From assembly GCF_003625475.1 (NCBI RefSeq), contig NZ_RAIQ01000003.1:1-64000 (forward strand): 64,000 nucleotides of DNA. The letters are read 5' to 3'. The stretch is from Butyrivibrio sp. X503. GTDB lineage: Bacteria > Bacillota > Clostridia > Lachnospirales > Lachnospiraceae. The position numbers were made by a program, and so were the translations under genes. The notes beneath the pieces are model-generated. The model did no database searches. It saw only the letters and a program-made list of their open reading frames with translations, and was not told where the DNA came from. Below are positions 17,871-26,424 of the stretch, piece after piece. Numbering within the stretch: the first letter of the stretch is position 1; each line of letters opens with the position of its first letter.

Positions 17871-18431
17871 TCAAAAAGCATACACCACAATACCCACAAA
17901 TGCAGACAAGCAAATCAGCATAATAGGGTTCATCCCTTTCTTCATTACCAGCCTTGATCCAAAATATATAAATGCAATAGAACAAGTCAATACAATTGTA
18001 AGAATATCTGCTCTACCATTAAACAATAATCCGCAGTTCTTTAAGATCATGAGCACACCTGTCACTAAAATGATTCCCATGATACATGGCTTCAATCCAC
18101 TTAGGGCAGCTTTGACATATCGGTTCTTAAGGAACTTATTCATAGCAACCATGATAAGTAAAATAATAAAAAAAGCCGGAAGCACAACAGCCGCGGTAGC
18201 TATTGCCGCTCCTATCAAGCCACCTTTTTCACTTCCAACATAGGTGGCCATATTCACCATGATCGGTCCGGGCGTACTTTCACTTATAGCAATCATATAC
18301 GTTAGCATTTCTTCATCAAGCCAATTATGAGCCGTAACTACATCCTTAATAAAAGGTATGGCAGCATATGCTCCTCCAAAAGAAAAGAAGCCAACCTCCA
18401 GGAAGCCTATAAAAAGATCCAAATAAATCAT
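17871..18431 (-). CDS. chrA: Chromate transporter half-protein 2
   Basis: A 186-residue membrane protein with one CHR domain: SFGGAYAAIPFI at the start and the ESTPGPIMVNMATYVG motif. It pairs with the gene at 18428, whose reading frame overlaps its start by 4 bp; two short CHR proteins are the usual split form in Firmicutes. Transport of chromate is the family name; the natural anion may differ. Confidence 0.88.
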   Translation of the reverse strand: MIYLDLFIGFLEVGFFSFGGAYAAIPFIKDVVTAHNWLDEEMLTYMIAISESTPGPIMVNMATYVGSEKGGLIGAAIATAAVVLPAFFIILLIMVAMNKFLKNRYVKAALSGLKPCIMGIILVTGVLMILKNCGLLFNGRADILTIVLTCSIAFIYFGSRLVMKKGMNPIMLICLSAFVGIVVYAF

Positions 18432-19003
18432 TTCTTTGCACGCTCCCCTTCCATCATATTATTGATTACAAATACAATGATTCCGATAAATGCAGCTGCA
18501 AGCATCAGTACCATCGAAGAAATATTTAATTTATATAGGCTTATGATCATCATTGAAGCCGCTGAAAGACACACCATTGCAATCTGCATCGGCTTTTTCT
18601 TCATCTTTTTTAGCATCTTAACAGCCGCATCAACAATAAGAATTCCCACCGCTATCTTGATTCCCTTAAAAGCATTTGCCACCCATGTTATCTCCAGAAA
18701 ATGATTTAGGAATCTCGATATCAAATAAATAATTATAAAAGAAGGTAACACCATCCCAAGTGTTGAAGCTATTGCTCCGGGTATTTTCCCTTTCTTGTAC
18801 CCAACATAAGTTGCGCAATTAATCGCGATAGGTCCCGGTGTAGATTCTGCTATCACTGTCAGTGTCATCATTTCATCATGTGTGATCCATTTTTTATTTT
18901 CAACGCATGTATTCTCAATAAGAGAAATCATTGCGTATCCTCCGCCAAAAGTAAACATTCCTATCTTGGCAAAGGTAAGAAATAAATCCAATAATATAGG
19001 CAA
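18428..19003 (-). CDS. chrA: Chromate transporter half-protein 1
   Basis: A 191-residue CHR-domain membrane protein: FTFGGGYAMISLIE and ESTPGPIAINCATYVGYKKG. It starts at TTG 19003 with AAGGAGG seven bases upstream. The 4-bp overlap with the second half gives equimolar synthesis of a heteromeric transporter. Confidence 0.88.
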   Translation of the reverse strand: MPILLDLFLTFAKIGMFTFGGGYAMISLIENTCVENKKWITHDEMMTLTVIAESTPGPIAINCATYVGYKKGKIPGAIASTLGMVLPSFIIIYLISRFLNHFLEITWVANAFKGIKIAVGILIVDAAVKMLKKMKKKPMQIAMVCLSAASMMIISLYKLNISSMVLMLAAAFIGIIVFVINNMMEGERAKK

Positions 19004-19020
19004 AACAATTCCTCCTTGTT

Positions 19021-19521
19021 TTACAGTTTTTTCTCCATCAGAACAAATTTACCTTTGCGCCAGTTTGCATATCCTCTGGGTTCATAGCCATTATGTAAGT
19101 ACAGTTTATTGGCAAAGGGATTCTCCGTAAAGGTATCCAGTCTGACGGATTCATATCCCATTCCTTTAATCTGTTCCTCAATATGCTGCAACACGGCTTT
19201 TCCTATCCCTTGATTCTGAAACGCCGGAGAAACGCAGAATCTATGAAGTATATATGCGCTTTTTTCATCGTATTCCCATTGTCCGTTACTGTATTGATCA
19301 TCACATTCACCGCTAATTACATATAAAGCGGCCAAAGTGTTTTCCTTATACGCCAAATAAAGCGTGTGATTATCAATATCTTTTTCGAAATCTTCCCGTC
19401 CGGGATAGATGTTATCCCACTGGAAAATACCATGTTTCTCCATCTCAGCGATGGCCTGCTGTATCAAAATATAAATATCATCTAAATCCTGCTTGGTTCC
19501 GAGTCGGTATTCAATTTTCAT
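19021..19521 (-). CDS. GNAT acetyltransferase
   Basis: A 166-residue GNAT: RLGTKQDLDDIYILIQQ at the N-terminus, VSPAFQNQGIGKAVLQHIEE as acetyl-CoA loop and LYLHNGYEPRGYANWRKG near the end. The start at 19521 has GAGGAAG upstream. It is 17 bp upstream of the chrA pair and possibly cotranscribed with it. Confidence 0.9.
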   Translation of the reverse strand: MKIEYRLGTKQDLDDIYILIQQAIAEMEKHGIFQWDNIYPGREDFEKDIDNHTLYLAYKENTLAALYVISGECDDQYSNGQWEYDEKSAYILHRFCVSPAFQNQGIGKAVLQHIEEQIKGMGYESVRLDTFTENPFANKLYLHNGYEPRGYANWRKGKFVLMEKKL

Positions 19522-19540
19522 ATCTTCCTCATACAAATAC

Positions 19541-19587
19541 AGAAAAAGAGGCTTTTCAAAGAATTTACTTTAAAAAGTCTCTTTCTA
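19541..19587 (-). terminator. Terminator after the Rpn gene
   Basis: Minus strand: AAAGAG(A)CTTTTT pairs imperfectly with AAAAG(C)CTCTTTTT, just after the stop at 19593. Confidence 0.6.
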
Positions 19588-19592
19588 CTTTT

Positions 19593-20555
19593 TTAGTTTT
19601 TGTTTTTTGATGCTATATATTCATCAAATAAATCTTTTCTATATTTTGAATCTTTATTTGCCTTTTGAACATCTGATACACGATTATTTTCAAAAAGCCA
19701 ATCATAAAGTTCTGCAAGAGCTTTCTCACCTTTATCATAGCCATTACCATAGCCTTTATCATAGCCGGCCTTAACGCCATCCTCGTAACTCTCTTCCTGT
19801 ATGACCTGTAGATGCCTCTCTGCACTATATCCTAAAACACCCATCTCAATGACCTCCTCTTTGTTCTCAAGCAAGAAATCTTTAAGAATGTTCTCAGAAA
19901 TACACTCGTCGATTGCTCTTGATATTGCCGAGCTAACAACTTCTTTCTGAGTAATGTCATTCATGTCGATAATATCGTTCATTTCCTTGTTTCGTTCTTT
20001 AGCTTCTTTTATACATTTTCGCACTTTTGATACAAAAATGGAATACTCTTTAAGGGTTTTGCAATCCTCCATAAGCTCTTTATTATGGCCCTCGTTGATG
20101 TTTATGACTTTAACAATAAGATCTAACTCTGGATTATCCGTTTTCTTGGCAAACAGATCCGATAACTTATATATTTTTACATCTTCTAGTTTAATTGTTC
20201 CATTGTAAAATGTGATAAATCTTGGAGTTGGAATGCTAATCGCATGAGACTTATATGTTTCTTCAGTAGGAACGATCCTTTTGTAGATACTTGCCACATA
20301 TTCAAGATCTCTTAACGGAATGTTGGGACAAGGGCTGGACTGATGTTCATAGAGACTAAGTTCATAATCAAAGATAAATGACAGATCATTTTTCATATTA
20401 AGAAAAGTATTGCCTTCAAGAGTGGTGATCTCCAGATCATCCGGATTGTCATAATTACTGTGGTTGACACCGTTATATAATTCAAGAAGCCGCCGTTTAT
20501 CATGGAACAGCTTTCTGAACACAGTGTCCTTGTACTTCTGGTTGTCAATTTTCAT
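19593..20555 (-). CDS. Rpn family recombination-promoting nuclease
   Basis: A 320-residue PD-(D/E)XK protein of the Rpn/YhgA-like family. The core reads FIFDYELSLYEHQS followed by CPNIPLRDLEYVASIY (residues 60-95), and the C-terminal part has a Gly/Tyr/Asp repeat (AGYDKGYGNGYDKGEKAL). Rpn proteins make DNA breaks that promote RecA-independent recombination and are often multicopy and horizontally moved. It is monocistronic, with a terminator behind it. No transposon ends were seen. Confidence 0.88.
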   Translation of the reverse strand: MKIDNQKYKDTVFRKLFHDKRRLLELYNGVNHSNYDNPDDLEITTLEGNTFLNMKNDLSFIFDYELSLYEHQSSPCPNIPLRDLEYVASIYKRIVPTEETYKSHAISIPTPRFITFYNGTIKLEDVKIYKLSDLFAKKTDNPELDLIVKVININEGHNKELMEDCKTLKEYSIFVSKVRKCIKEAKERNKEMNDIIDMNDITQKEVVSSAISRAIDECISENILKDFLLENKEEVIEMGVLGYSAERHLQVIQEESYEDGVKAGYDKGYGNGYDKGEKALAELYDWLFENNRVSDVQKANKDSKYRKDLFDEYIASKNKN

Positions 20556-20696
20556 AAACTTACCTTCTTTCGTTGCTTTTAGTTACTTCTTAGGAATCTG
20601 ATGGCGAAAGCCGTGAAAAATAGAATGTAACTTAGAATTATTTGCTCAGATGTGAGCACAAAAATGATTCTAGCATAGAAGGGAACAGGAATAAAG

Positions 20697-20738
20697 AAAA
20701 AAATCCTTAAGATTTTGACCTGTTTTCTTAAGGATTTA
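20697..20738 (-). terminator. Terminator in the 20556-20848 gap
   Basis: Minus strand: AAATCCTTAAG pairs with CTTAAGGATTT followed by seven T. It lies 110 bp past the stop at 20849, so it probably ends the 20849-24997 run of genes. The rest of the 293-bp gap shows no gene. Confidence 0.8.
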
Positions 20739-20848
20739 ACGTTATTACGCACAAACCGGATCTTATATCAGAAATATCTGCCACTTTACAAACGGACAAC
20801 TTATACTCAATCTTCTTCAGTTCCATTTTTACCCTTTCAAATTGTGTT

Positions 20849-21253
20849 TCACAGTTCCTGTTTCATCTTTTCAATTCCATACTTTGCTACTTCGAGGTCC
20901 TCCTCGGAAAGAGCTCCGCTGAATGCAAAAGACATCTTATATCCTTTGTATTCTTCATAAGCCCCGCCTACGAAACCGCATTCACCGAGTATCGCTTTAT
21001 GGTCGGGATTACCGCTGTCTGCTTCTGTAGCCATTGCTTCCGCACATTTTGACCACGCGATGCCAACAAGATTCCAACCCTCATTGAAGTTGAACGGAGT
21101 ATCCACTACTTTCATTTCACCGATCCAATCTACAGATTCTCCCTTGTTAAGCACAGATGCAACAGCTACACCCTTTATGCCCATGTCATGAGCCTTATTC
21201 TTCATCTCTTCCAACACTTTAACTATGCTGCTTCTTAATTCTTCATTCGTCAT
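20849..21253 (-). CDS. Small protein distantly like HbpS/GlcG
   Basis: A 134-residue protein starting at 21253 (GGAGGT seven bases upstream). The N-terminal helix, GVAVASVLNKG strand and C-terminal FSGALSEEDLEVAKYGIEKM resemble the HbpS/GlcG (DUF336) fold pattern, where a similar SGxxSExDxxxAxxGI block ends the domain. I regard this as a weak match. It is cotranscribed with the metallophosphoesterase 16 bp upstream. Confidence 0.6.
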   Translation of the reverse strand: MTNEELRSSIVKVLEEMKNKAHDMGIKGVAVASVLNKGESVDWIGEMKVVDTPFNFNEGWNLVGIAWSKCAEAMATEADSGNPDHKAILGECGFVGGAYEEYKGYKMSFAFSGALSEEDLEVAKYGIEKMKQEL

Positions 21254-21269
21254 CTGTAAAACCTCCACA

Positions 21270-22148
21270 TCAATACAAACCTGAATTCTCAATTTCGGCA
21301 AACGCCTCTGCGTAACACTCTTCCGGTACCATAGGCCAATTGCATTCCCCGTTTTTTCTCAAGCAAATATCCATAGCGCGATTAAGCATACTACCATGCG
21401 TATGTTTGCTGTTTTTCCCTGTAATCATGAGTTCGGTAAAACGAGTCCAATAAGGTGCGATCTCAAATAACCCGGATTCTTTCAGTTCAGATACCAAGCG
21501 CTCTGTATCTGCTTCCAATGATATAAACTCCGGTTTCCACTCACCGTCACAACCATGAAGGATCATAAATTTATAACTATATGGTTCATCGATAGAAACG
21601 CCTACCGATCCGGGATTCCAGACATGCGTTGTCCCGCACATCGTTTCCATCTCTTTATGCGTATGTCCGCATATTATATAATCTGCCTTTGTCTCTGAGA
21701 CGACCTCATTCAAACTTTGCGGATTTATCGCAAACTTCTCGTTCACTTTTCTAGGCGAACCATGACAGATAACTATATCAGGAAGCCCTTCCGTCTGCAC
21801 TGTCAGTGTAATCGGAAGACTATTAAAAAACTCCACATCTTCTTTTTTTAGATGCTTATTTGCATATCTCAGTGTTCCTATCGTACTTGGATAATCATCC
21901 CACTCGGGATATTCTTTACCCAGTTCATCTATCTGATAATTTTCTTTATTACCTCTTATAAAAAGACACTGTTTCTTTTCCCTCAGGTCATACAGCATCT
22001 TCATAGTCTGCTCTATTCCCGGGAATTCGCCAGTGTAATCTCCAAGAAAAAAATATGAATCTATATCCTTATCTTTTAGATAATCCAAACACGTTCTAAG
22101 AGCAACATGATTTCCATGGATGTCTGATAATACTGCTATATTACTCAT
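21270..22148 (-). CDS. Calcineurin-like metallophosphoesterase (YfcE-type)
   Basis: A 292-residue protein with all metallophosphoesterase blocks: SDIHGN (residues 8-13), GDYTGEFPG, RGNKE, CHGSPRK and CGHTHKE. The C-terminal 80 residues are extra and carry HTHGSMLNRAMDICLRKN. It probably hydrolyses phosphodiesters or nucleotides with two metal ions. The start overlaps the upstream gene by 8 bp. Confidence 0.92.
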   Translation of the reverse strand: MSNIAVLSDIHGNHVALRTCLDYLKDKDIDSYFFLGDYTGEFPGIEQTMKMLYDLREKKQCLFIRGNKENYQIDELGKEYPEWDDYPSTIGTLRYANKHLKKEDVEFFNSLPITLTVQTEGLPDIVICHGSPRKVNEKFAINPQSLNEVVSETKADYIICGHTHKEMETMCGTTHVWNPGSVGVSIDEPYSYKFMILHGCDGEWKPEFISLEADTERLVSELKESGLFEIAPYWTRFTELMITGKNSKHTHGSMLNRAMDICLRKNGECNWPMVPEECYAEAFAEIENSGLY

Positions 22149-22623
22149 CTATAATCTTCCCTTCTACAAGCGATAGTTTTCTTTCAATCCAGCCTCCGGG
22201 CGGATTCATCTCGCATGATATTGTCATAATATCATCTTCTATAGAATCACAAACCACGCCATCTTCTGCCAAATTATCACTTTCCCATTTTAATTCAAGA
22301 TCACTGTTAAAGGCTATTACATTATTGCATCCAAGCACATACAGTACGTCCTTATCAATTTCAAAATAAGCAAAGTAGCCTCTTATCTTAATGTTACGCA
22401 CGCTATGATCAATAAGGCTGATCAAATATATTCCTTCACAGTAATTACCTATAACCATATAGTCATTGAAAATAATAGCATCAGAAAAGAAACTGTTTAT
22501 ATTTATTTCTACACTGACTACCGGGTCTTCGTCATCATAGACATAGTAAATCTTCCCACTTCCCAATACAACTTTCTCTATATTATCAAAGTTGCATTCG
22601 GCCACACCCTCTATGTGATACAC
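22141..22623 (-). CDS. Hypothetical protein, beta-rich, immunity-like context
   Basis: A 160-residue protein, mostly short hydrophobic strands separated by turns (EKVVLGSGKIYYVYDDED, YMVIGNYCEGIYLISLI), which suggests propeller-like or beta-barrel blades. I do not recognise the family. It starts at GTG 22623 with GGAGGAAG upstream and overlaps the phosphoesterase gene. Its style and neighbours resemble immunity genes of polymorphic toxin loci, without a toxin gene here. Confidence 0.6.
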   Translation of the reverse strand: MYHIEGVAECNFDNIEKVVLGSGKIYYVYDDEDPVVSVEININSFFSDAIIFNDYMVIGNYCEGIYLISLIDHSVRNIKIRGYFAYFEIDKDVLYVLGCNNVIAFNSDLELKWESDNLAEDGVVCDSIEDDIMTISCEMNPPGGWIERKLSLVEGKIIDE

Positions 22624-22659
22624 TCTTTAACTCTTCCTCCGTCATCTGCATGAATACAG

Positions 22660-23133
22660 TTATACGCGTTTCAAAATATCAATGCCACCATCATCTGCCA
22701 ACACAAAGTAATTTCCATCGTAACTAAAACCGCATGTGTAAAAGCTATAATTATCAAATATTAACGTCTGCTTACCTTCTGAAAAAAAGAAAGCCTTAGT
22801 AATATGATTCTCTGAAGTTATAACCTCAACACGTGCGGATTCTGTCTCTTGCCTCAACTGTCCGCCATACAGACCGGCCAATGATAATTCCTCATCCGGT
22901 AATGAATCAGAGTAAGCAATCAACGCTTCCTCATCATAATCGGCGTCACACTCTTCCAACACACCGGTCGAACAATCAATCACAGTTATTTTCTGACTCG
23001 ATATGATAAGCATCTTTGACGGATCCTTTTTTGAAAACGCTAACCATTCAAATCCGCCGACAGAAAAACCGGTTACTACTTTCCAGCCTTGAATGCTGTT
23101 AAAAGCATCCATCATCTCTATACAATTCATCAT
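22660..23133 (-). CDS. Hypothetical protein, beta-rich
   Basis: A 157-residue protein starting at 23133 by a 4-bp ATGA overlap with the upstream NTF2-like gene. It has repeated short strands (MLIISSQKITVIDCS, TLIFDNYSFYTCGFSYDGNY) like WD or propeller blades. Family not recognised; the same compositional style as 22141-22623 and 63615-63950. Confidence 0.6.
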   Translation of the reverse strand: MMNCIEMMDAFNSIQGWKVVTGFSVGGFEWLAFSKKDPSKMLIISSQKITVIDCSTGVLEECDADYDEEALIAYSDSLPDEELSLAGLYGGQLRQETESARVEVITSENHITKAFFFSEGKQTLIFDNYSFYTCGFSYDGNYFVLADDGGIDILKRV

Positions 23134-23534
23134 CTGTCTTTCCCCAACAACTTTGATATTTCTTTCCAAATGTCTTTTTCACCCTGCGCTATCTGTTTTT
23201 CCACTTCATCAGCTTCTCCGTCATCCGCCCAGTATTCATCCATCTCGCAGACTTTATCATCCCTTAACTTGATAAAGCTCACAACATGACATTTTATAGA
23301 TCCGTCCGTTGATCGAACCGCACCTGCGATAACTGTTGTTGAGCCGTTTTCCTCTACTCTCTCAATCTCACCGATCCAGTTGCCCGGATATTTACAATTT
23401 GCAGTAATATACTCAGACGCCGTAAACTGCTCATTCGTACAAAGCCAACGAATGCTTGCGTCCTCGGTAAAAAACGTTTTGAGTTTTTCCTCATTTTGTG
23501 TAATTATAGCTTGCCAAAAATCTTGAATGTTCAT
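23130..23534 (-). CDS. NTF2/SnoaL-like protein
   Basis: A 134-residue protein with a cone-shaped NTF2 fold pattern: MNIQDFWQAIITQNEEKLKTFFTEDA helix pair, ASIRWLCTNEQFT and VVSFIKLRDDKVCEMDEYWADDG. SnoaL-like proteins bind or isomerise small molecules, and many are of unknown role. It is coupled to the next gene by a 4-bp overlap. Confidence 0.8.
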   Translation of the reverse strand: MNIQDFWQAIITQNEEKLKTFFTEDASIRWLCTNEQFTASEYITANCKYPGNWIGEIERVEENGSTTVIAGAVRSTDGSIKCHVVSFIKLRDDKVCEMDEYWADDGEADEVEKQIAQGEKDIWKEISKLLGKDR

Positions 23535-23550
23535 AAGTTTATGATAACCT

Positions 23551-23907
23551 CTACAATAACTGATCCATACCCCTTAGCATGACTTCGTGATCATTTATAT
23601 ATTTGCGTTCAAATTCTTTCCAATCCTGCTTTGTTCTGGATATAATTTCACACTTCGGGTATTTTTCAAGGATTTCCTCCAATTCCTGCTCAGAAATCTT
23701 AACAGTCGTAAAATAGTCTTCATTTCTGGATGGATAACCATGAAATGCATACGCAGTACACTCACCATTTTTTACAATATATCCACATCCATACCTGTAG
23801 CCGTATCCAACTATGTAGCGATAATTGTCATATCCCCTAGAACAATCTTCACTATAATCCGGTATTTCACTAAACATTGATAATTCACTCTCTGTTAAAT
23901 TAAGCAT
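23551..23907 (-). CDS. Hypothetical protein
   Basis: A 118-residue protein with a Tyr/Gly-rich middle (NYRYIVGYGYRYGCGYIVK) and a charged C-terminal helix. No family recognised. The start is uncertain: ATG 23907, or TTG 23916, which sits only two bases after a GAGGGAA site. It lies in the same directional run as its neighbours. Confidence 0.5.
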   Translation of the reverse strand: MLNLTESELSMFSEIPDYSEDCSRGYDNYRYIVGYGYRYGCGYIVKNGECTAYAFHGYPSRNEDYFTTVKISEQELEEILEKYPKCEIISRTKQDWKEFERKYINDHEVMLRGMDQLL

Positions 23908-23980
23908 ATATCTCAATTCCCTCTAAATATGTCCATCTGCGGAATATTATATCATGTTCCAAAAGTGTTCTGATAAGCAT

Positions 23981-24169
23981 TTACCATATGGAATAACTAT
24001 AACAAAGATAGCCACTTTCGCACAATTCACCATCAATATTAAGCTTTCCACCATACTCAGCAACACGCTCTTCTAATGCTCTATGTCGAAATGCTTTAGC
24101 TTCCTGAAGCTCTTCTTTGGGTATTCTAATTCCCTGACTATTGCCCCATGTCTTAACTTGAGCCCGCAT
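23981..24169 (-). pseudogene. Decayed MazE/AbrB-type antitoxin
   Basis: A 62-residue frame. It begins like a MazE antitoxin (MRAQVKTWGNSQGIRIPKE), skips about 25 residues that would complete the swapped-hairpin DNA-binding domain, and resumes with the usual tail HRALEERVAEYGGKLNIDGE. The last residues (LCESGYLCYSYSIW) do not look like the normal acidic end, suggesting a frameshift. No mazF toxin gene follows. The start is taken at 24169. Confidence 0.65.
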
Positions 24170-24220
24170 AAGCAATACCTCCTTTATGTATATACATTGT
24201 ATATCCATATAATAAATAAA

Positions 24221-24997
24221 TCAGCTCAGTCTTTGATAAATATCCGTTAAACCATTAGCATTATTTCTTTCTTCAAACAGTTTTCTGATCTTTTCTTCCT
24301 TTTCTTTTTCCGCCTGCTTTTTCTCTTTTTCAAGAAGCGCTTCGTGGATATTTTCGAGCTCTTTGTCTACTCTGTCCATGAGCTTATCCCATTCTTTAAG
24401 GCTCATTTCTTGGCTACCTATCCGAATCTTGATCTCAGTCTCATTATTGATAAGCTTGTAGTACAGCTCGGTTCTGAATGCGTTTATCTGTGAAACAAGC
24501 GAGTTTTCGTCTTCCTCAATATCTTTTTCAACATCGGGAGTTTCCGATTCCGCGGCCGCTTCCGCCGGCTCTTCGACCTTTTCCTCTTCTATCTCCAGGC
24601 GTTTCCTCGTGCAATGATTATATTCATGGATAGCTCGCATTATGGCATTTAGATCCTCTGGTGTAAACATGTCCGCCGCTCTTGCCAAATCATCAATCTT
24701 GTCTATGTTGACATGAAGGCTTCCGCCGCTTGGAAGCGCTATCCTAAGGACTTTATCCTTTTCATACATATTCCCCAAGGTTATGGCGTTCTGATTATAA
24801 TCGCAGACAAAAGTAACCCCGTTATACTGTATGACGCCATCCTTCGCCAAAAAGCTATACGGACATTTCTTTTCGGTTTCAGCCTGCAGTGTCTGCCCAA
24901 AGCTCTCTGTCTTGTCTACGCCGGGGACACTCTCTTTTCCTACTGCAGATTTATAAGATTGTTCCCAATAATCATTTGCTATCGCTGCTATTCCCAT
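24221..24997 (-). CDS. Conserved hypothetical protein with C-terminal coiled coil
   Basis: A 258-residue protein starting at 24997 (GGAGGCGAGT upstream). It begins MGIAAIANDYWEQSYKSAVG, has a globular part with Cys residues (YNGVTFVCDYNQ) and ends in a Lys/Glu-rich coiled coil (EKEKKQAEKEKEEKIRK). The middle is acidic and probably flexible (about residues 130-165). No signal peptide or membrane segment. Function unknown. Confidence 0.65.
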   Translation of the reverse strand: MGIAAIANDYWEQSYKSAVGKESVPGVDKTESFGQTLQAETEKKCPYSFLAKDGVIQYNGVTFVCDYNQNAITLGNMYEKDKVLRIALPSGGSLHVNIDKIDDLARAADMFTPEDLNAIMRAIHEYNHCTRKRLEIEEEKVEEPAEAAAESETPDVEKDIEEDENSLVSQINAFRTELYYKLINNETEIKIRIGSQEMSLKEWDKLMDRVDKELENIHEALLEKEKKQAEKEKEEKIRKLFEERNNANGLTDIYQRLS

Positions 24998-25026
24998 ACT
25001 CGCCTCCATATAAAAGAAATTTCCAT

Positions 25027-25068
25027 AAAAAAAGTGCCCTTTCAAGGATGGTCAATCCCTTGAAAAGA
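25027..25068 (-). terminator. Terminator after the radical-SAM operon
   Basis: Minus strand: CTTTTCAAGG pairs with CCTTGAAAG, followed by GGCACTTTTTTT. It lies about 95 bp past the stop at 25162. Confidence 0.75.
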
Positions 25069-25161
25069 CACGCATTTCCATTGCTATCTTTTATATCGGC
25101 AATTTTCTTTAAAATGTTTATAGCGCATTTCGAAAATGAACCGCCACGTCATCAAGTTCCA

Positions 25162-26415
25162 TCATAGTACCATTCTCTCAGGGAAGGCCTCGTTTCTCAT
25201 AAGTCCCCACATCTTATCGATGTAGGAAAGAGTATAGTAATTCTCATAATAATGAAAATAAAATGCGCCTTTTGAAGTCAGGATCAGCTCTCCGTCCGTC
25301 TCAGTGATATATCCGAAAAGCTTTGCCAGAAAGATTTCAAATCCATACATTTTCTTAAGCGAAACTCCGAAGAAATCTTCAAAAGCCCTGATATTCACCC
25401 TTGTGCTGTACGCCGTCCAGAAAAGATAGTAGACCATTCTCTGTCTCTTTTTAAAATCTATGGTCAGCGAAGTCGGCAATTTATCACTATTTACGCGTCT
25501 GCAATACTCATCTACAGAGAACGTATTAACCTTAAATTGATCCGGTAAAAGAGTCGTAGCCGAGCAACCAAAACCAAGAAAATTATCCCTTGTCATAGAT
25601 GAATACTTGGCTTCTTCCGAAGATGAAAACGTCCAGACAGAACTTCTGTAGCATCCTTTTTTCTCAAAATAATCAGTCATTTGATCCATCAGTTGTCGTT
25701 TTTTTCGCTTAGCCATTGCCTTAATTGGACTTGATGTAAACGTAAAATCTATAAACGGATAGACCGCTACATGATTGGCTCCTGTCTCAAACGCCATCTC
25801 TATATCGGCTTTAAGATCTTCAATATTCTGATCAGGCAGTGCAAAGATAAGATCCATTGATACCGTGTCAAAAGATATTTCGGAAAGCGCTTTTTTCATT
25901 GCATCAACATCTACTTTTGCGCGCCCCAGCACACCCACGTACTTATCAAGAAAAGACTGAACTCCAATGCTTATCCTTGTCACTCCGGCATCTTTTAACT
26001 TTAAAAGTATTTCCGGTTTAACATTGTCGGGATGTAGTTCTATCCCAATCCCGTCGGTTATCTCAAAGTGCTCGCTAAGCGCATCTATTATCTCTCCTAT
26101 CATGTCAACCGCAAGTGCCGGCGTTCCTCCGCCAAAATAAAGACTTGTGACAGTCTTTTTCCCTTTAATATTACTCCCAACCTGATGGATCTCTTTTAAC
26201 AACGAATCGATGTATCGATCCATCTTGTCAGGATCATAAATCTCTTTACAATACGGACAAAAATTACAGATTGACCTGCAAAAAGGTATATGGACATAAA
26301 GCCCGAGCCGATCGCAATCAGCGTAATCAAGCTCGTTATCATATCTGTTTGTAAAGACAAACGGTCTGAAGCTTCTCGTAAACCACATTCTGGTAAGATC
26401 AGTCAAAAAACTCAT
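25162..26415 (-). CDS. HemN/HemW-like radical SAM protein
   Basis: A 417-residue radical SAM enzyme. The cluster motif is CRSICNFC (Cx3Cx2C, residues 46-53) in the HemN-type setting GLYVHIPFC, followed by LYFGGGTPAL and a HemN-like C-terminal domain. True HemN decarboxylates coproporphyrinogen; HemW-type relatives have other jobs, and no heme genes lie nearby. It is the third gene of an operon with another radical SAM protein and an all-helical protein. Confidence 0.85.
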   Translation of the reverse strand: MSFLTDLTRMWFTRSFRPFVFTNRYDNELDYADCDRLGLYVHIPFCRSICNFCPYCKEIYDPDKMDRYIDSLLKEIHQVGSNIKGKKTVTSLYFGGGTPALAVDMIGEIIDALSEHFEITDGIGIELHPDNVKPEILLKLKDAGVTRISIGVQSFLDKYVGVLGRAKVDVDAMKKALSEISFDTVSMDLIFALPDQNIEDLKADIEMAFETGANHVAVYPFIDFTFTSSPIKAMAKRKKRQLMDQMTDYFEKKGCYRSSVWTFSSSEEAKYSSMTRDNFLGFGCSATTLLPDQFKVNTFSVDEYCRRVNSDKLPTSLTIDFKKRQRMVYYLFWTAYSTRVNIRAFEDFFGVSLKKMYGFEIFLAKLFGYITETDGELILTSKGAFYFHYYENYYTLSYIDKMWGLMRNEAFPERMVL

Positions 26416-26424
26416 AACAAAAAC

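Noticed and set aside
19593-20555. Rpn gene as part of a complete transposon
   Set aside because: No terminal inverted repeats or target duplications were seen around it, and terminators flank it as for an ordinary gene.
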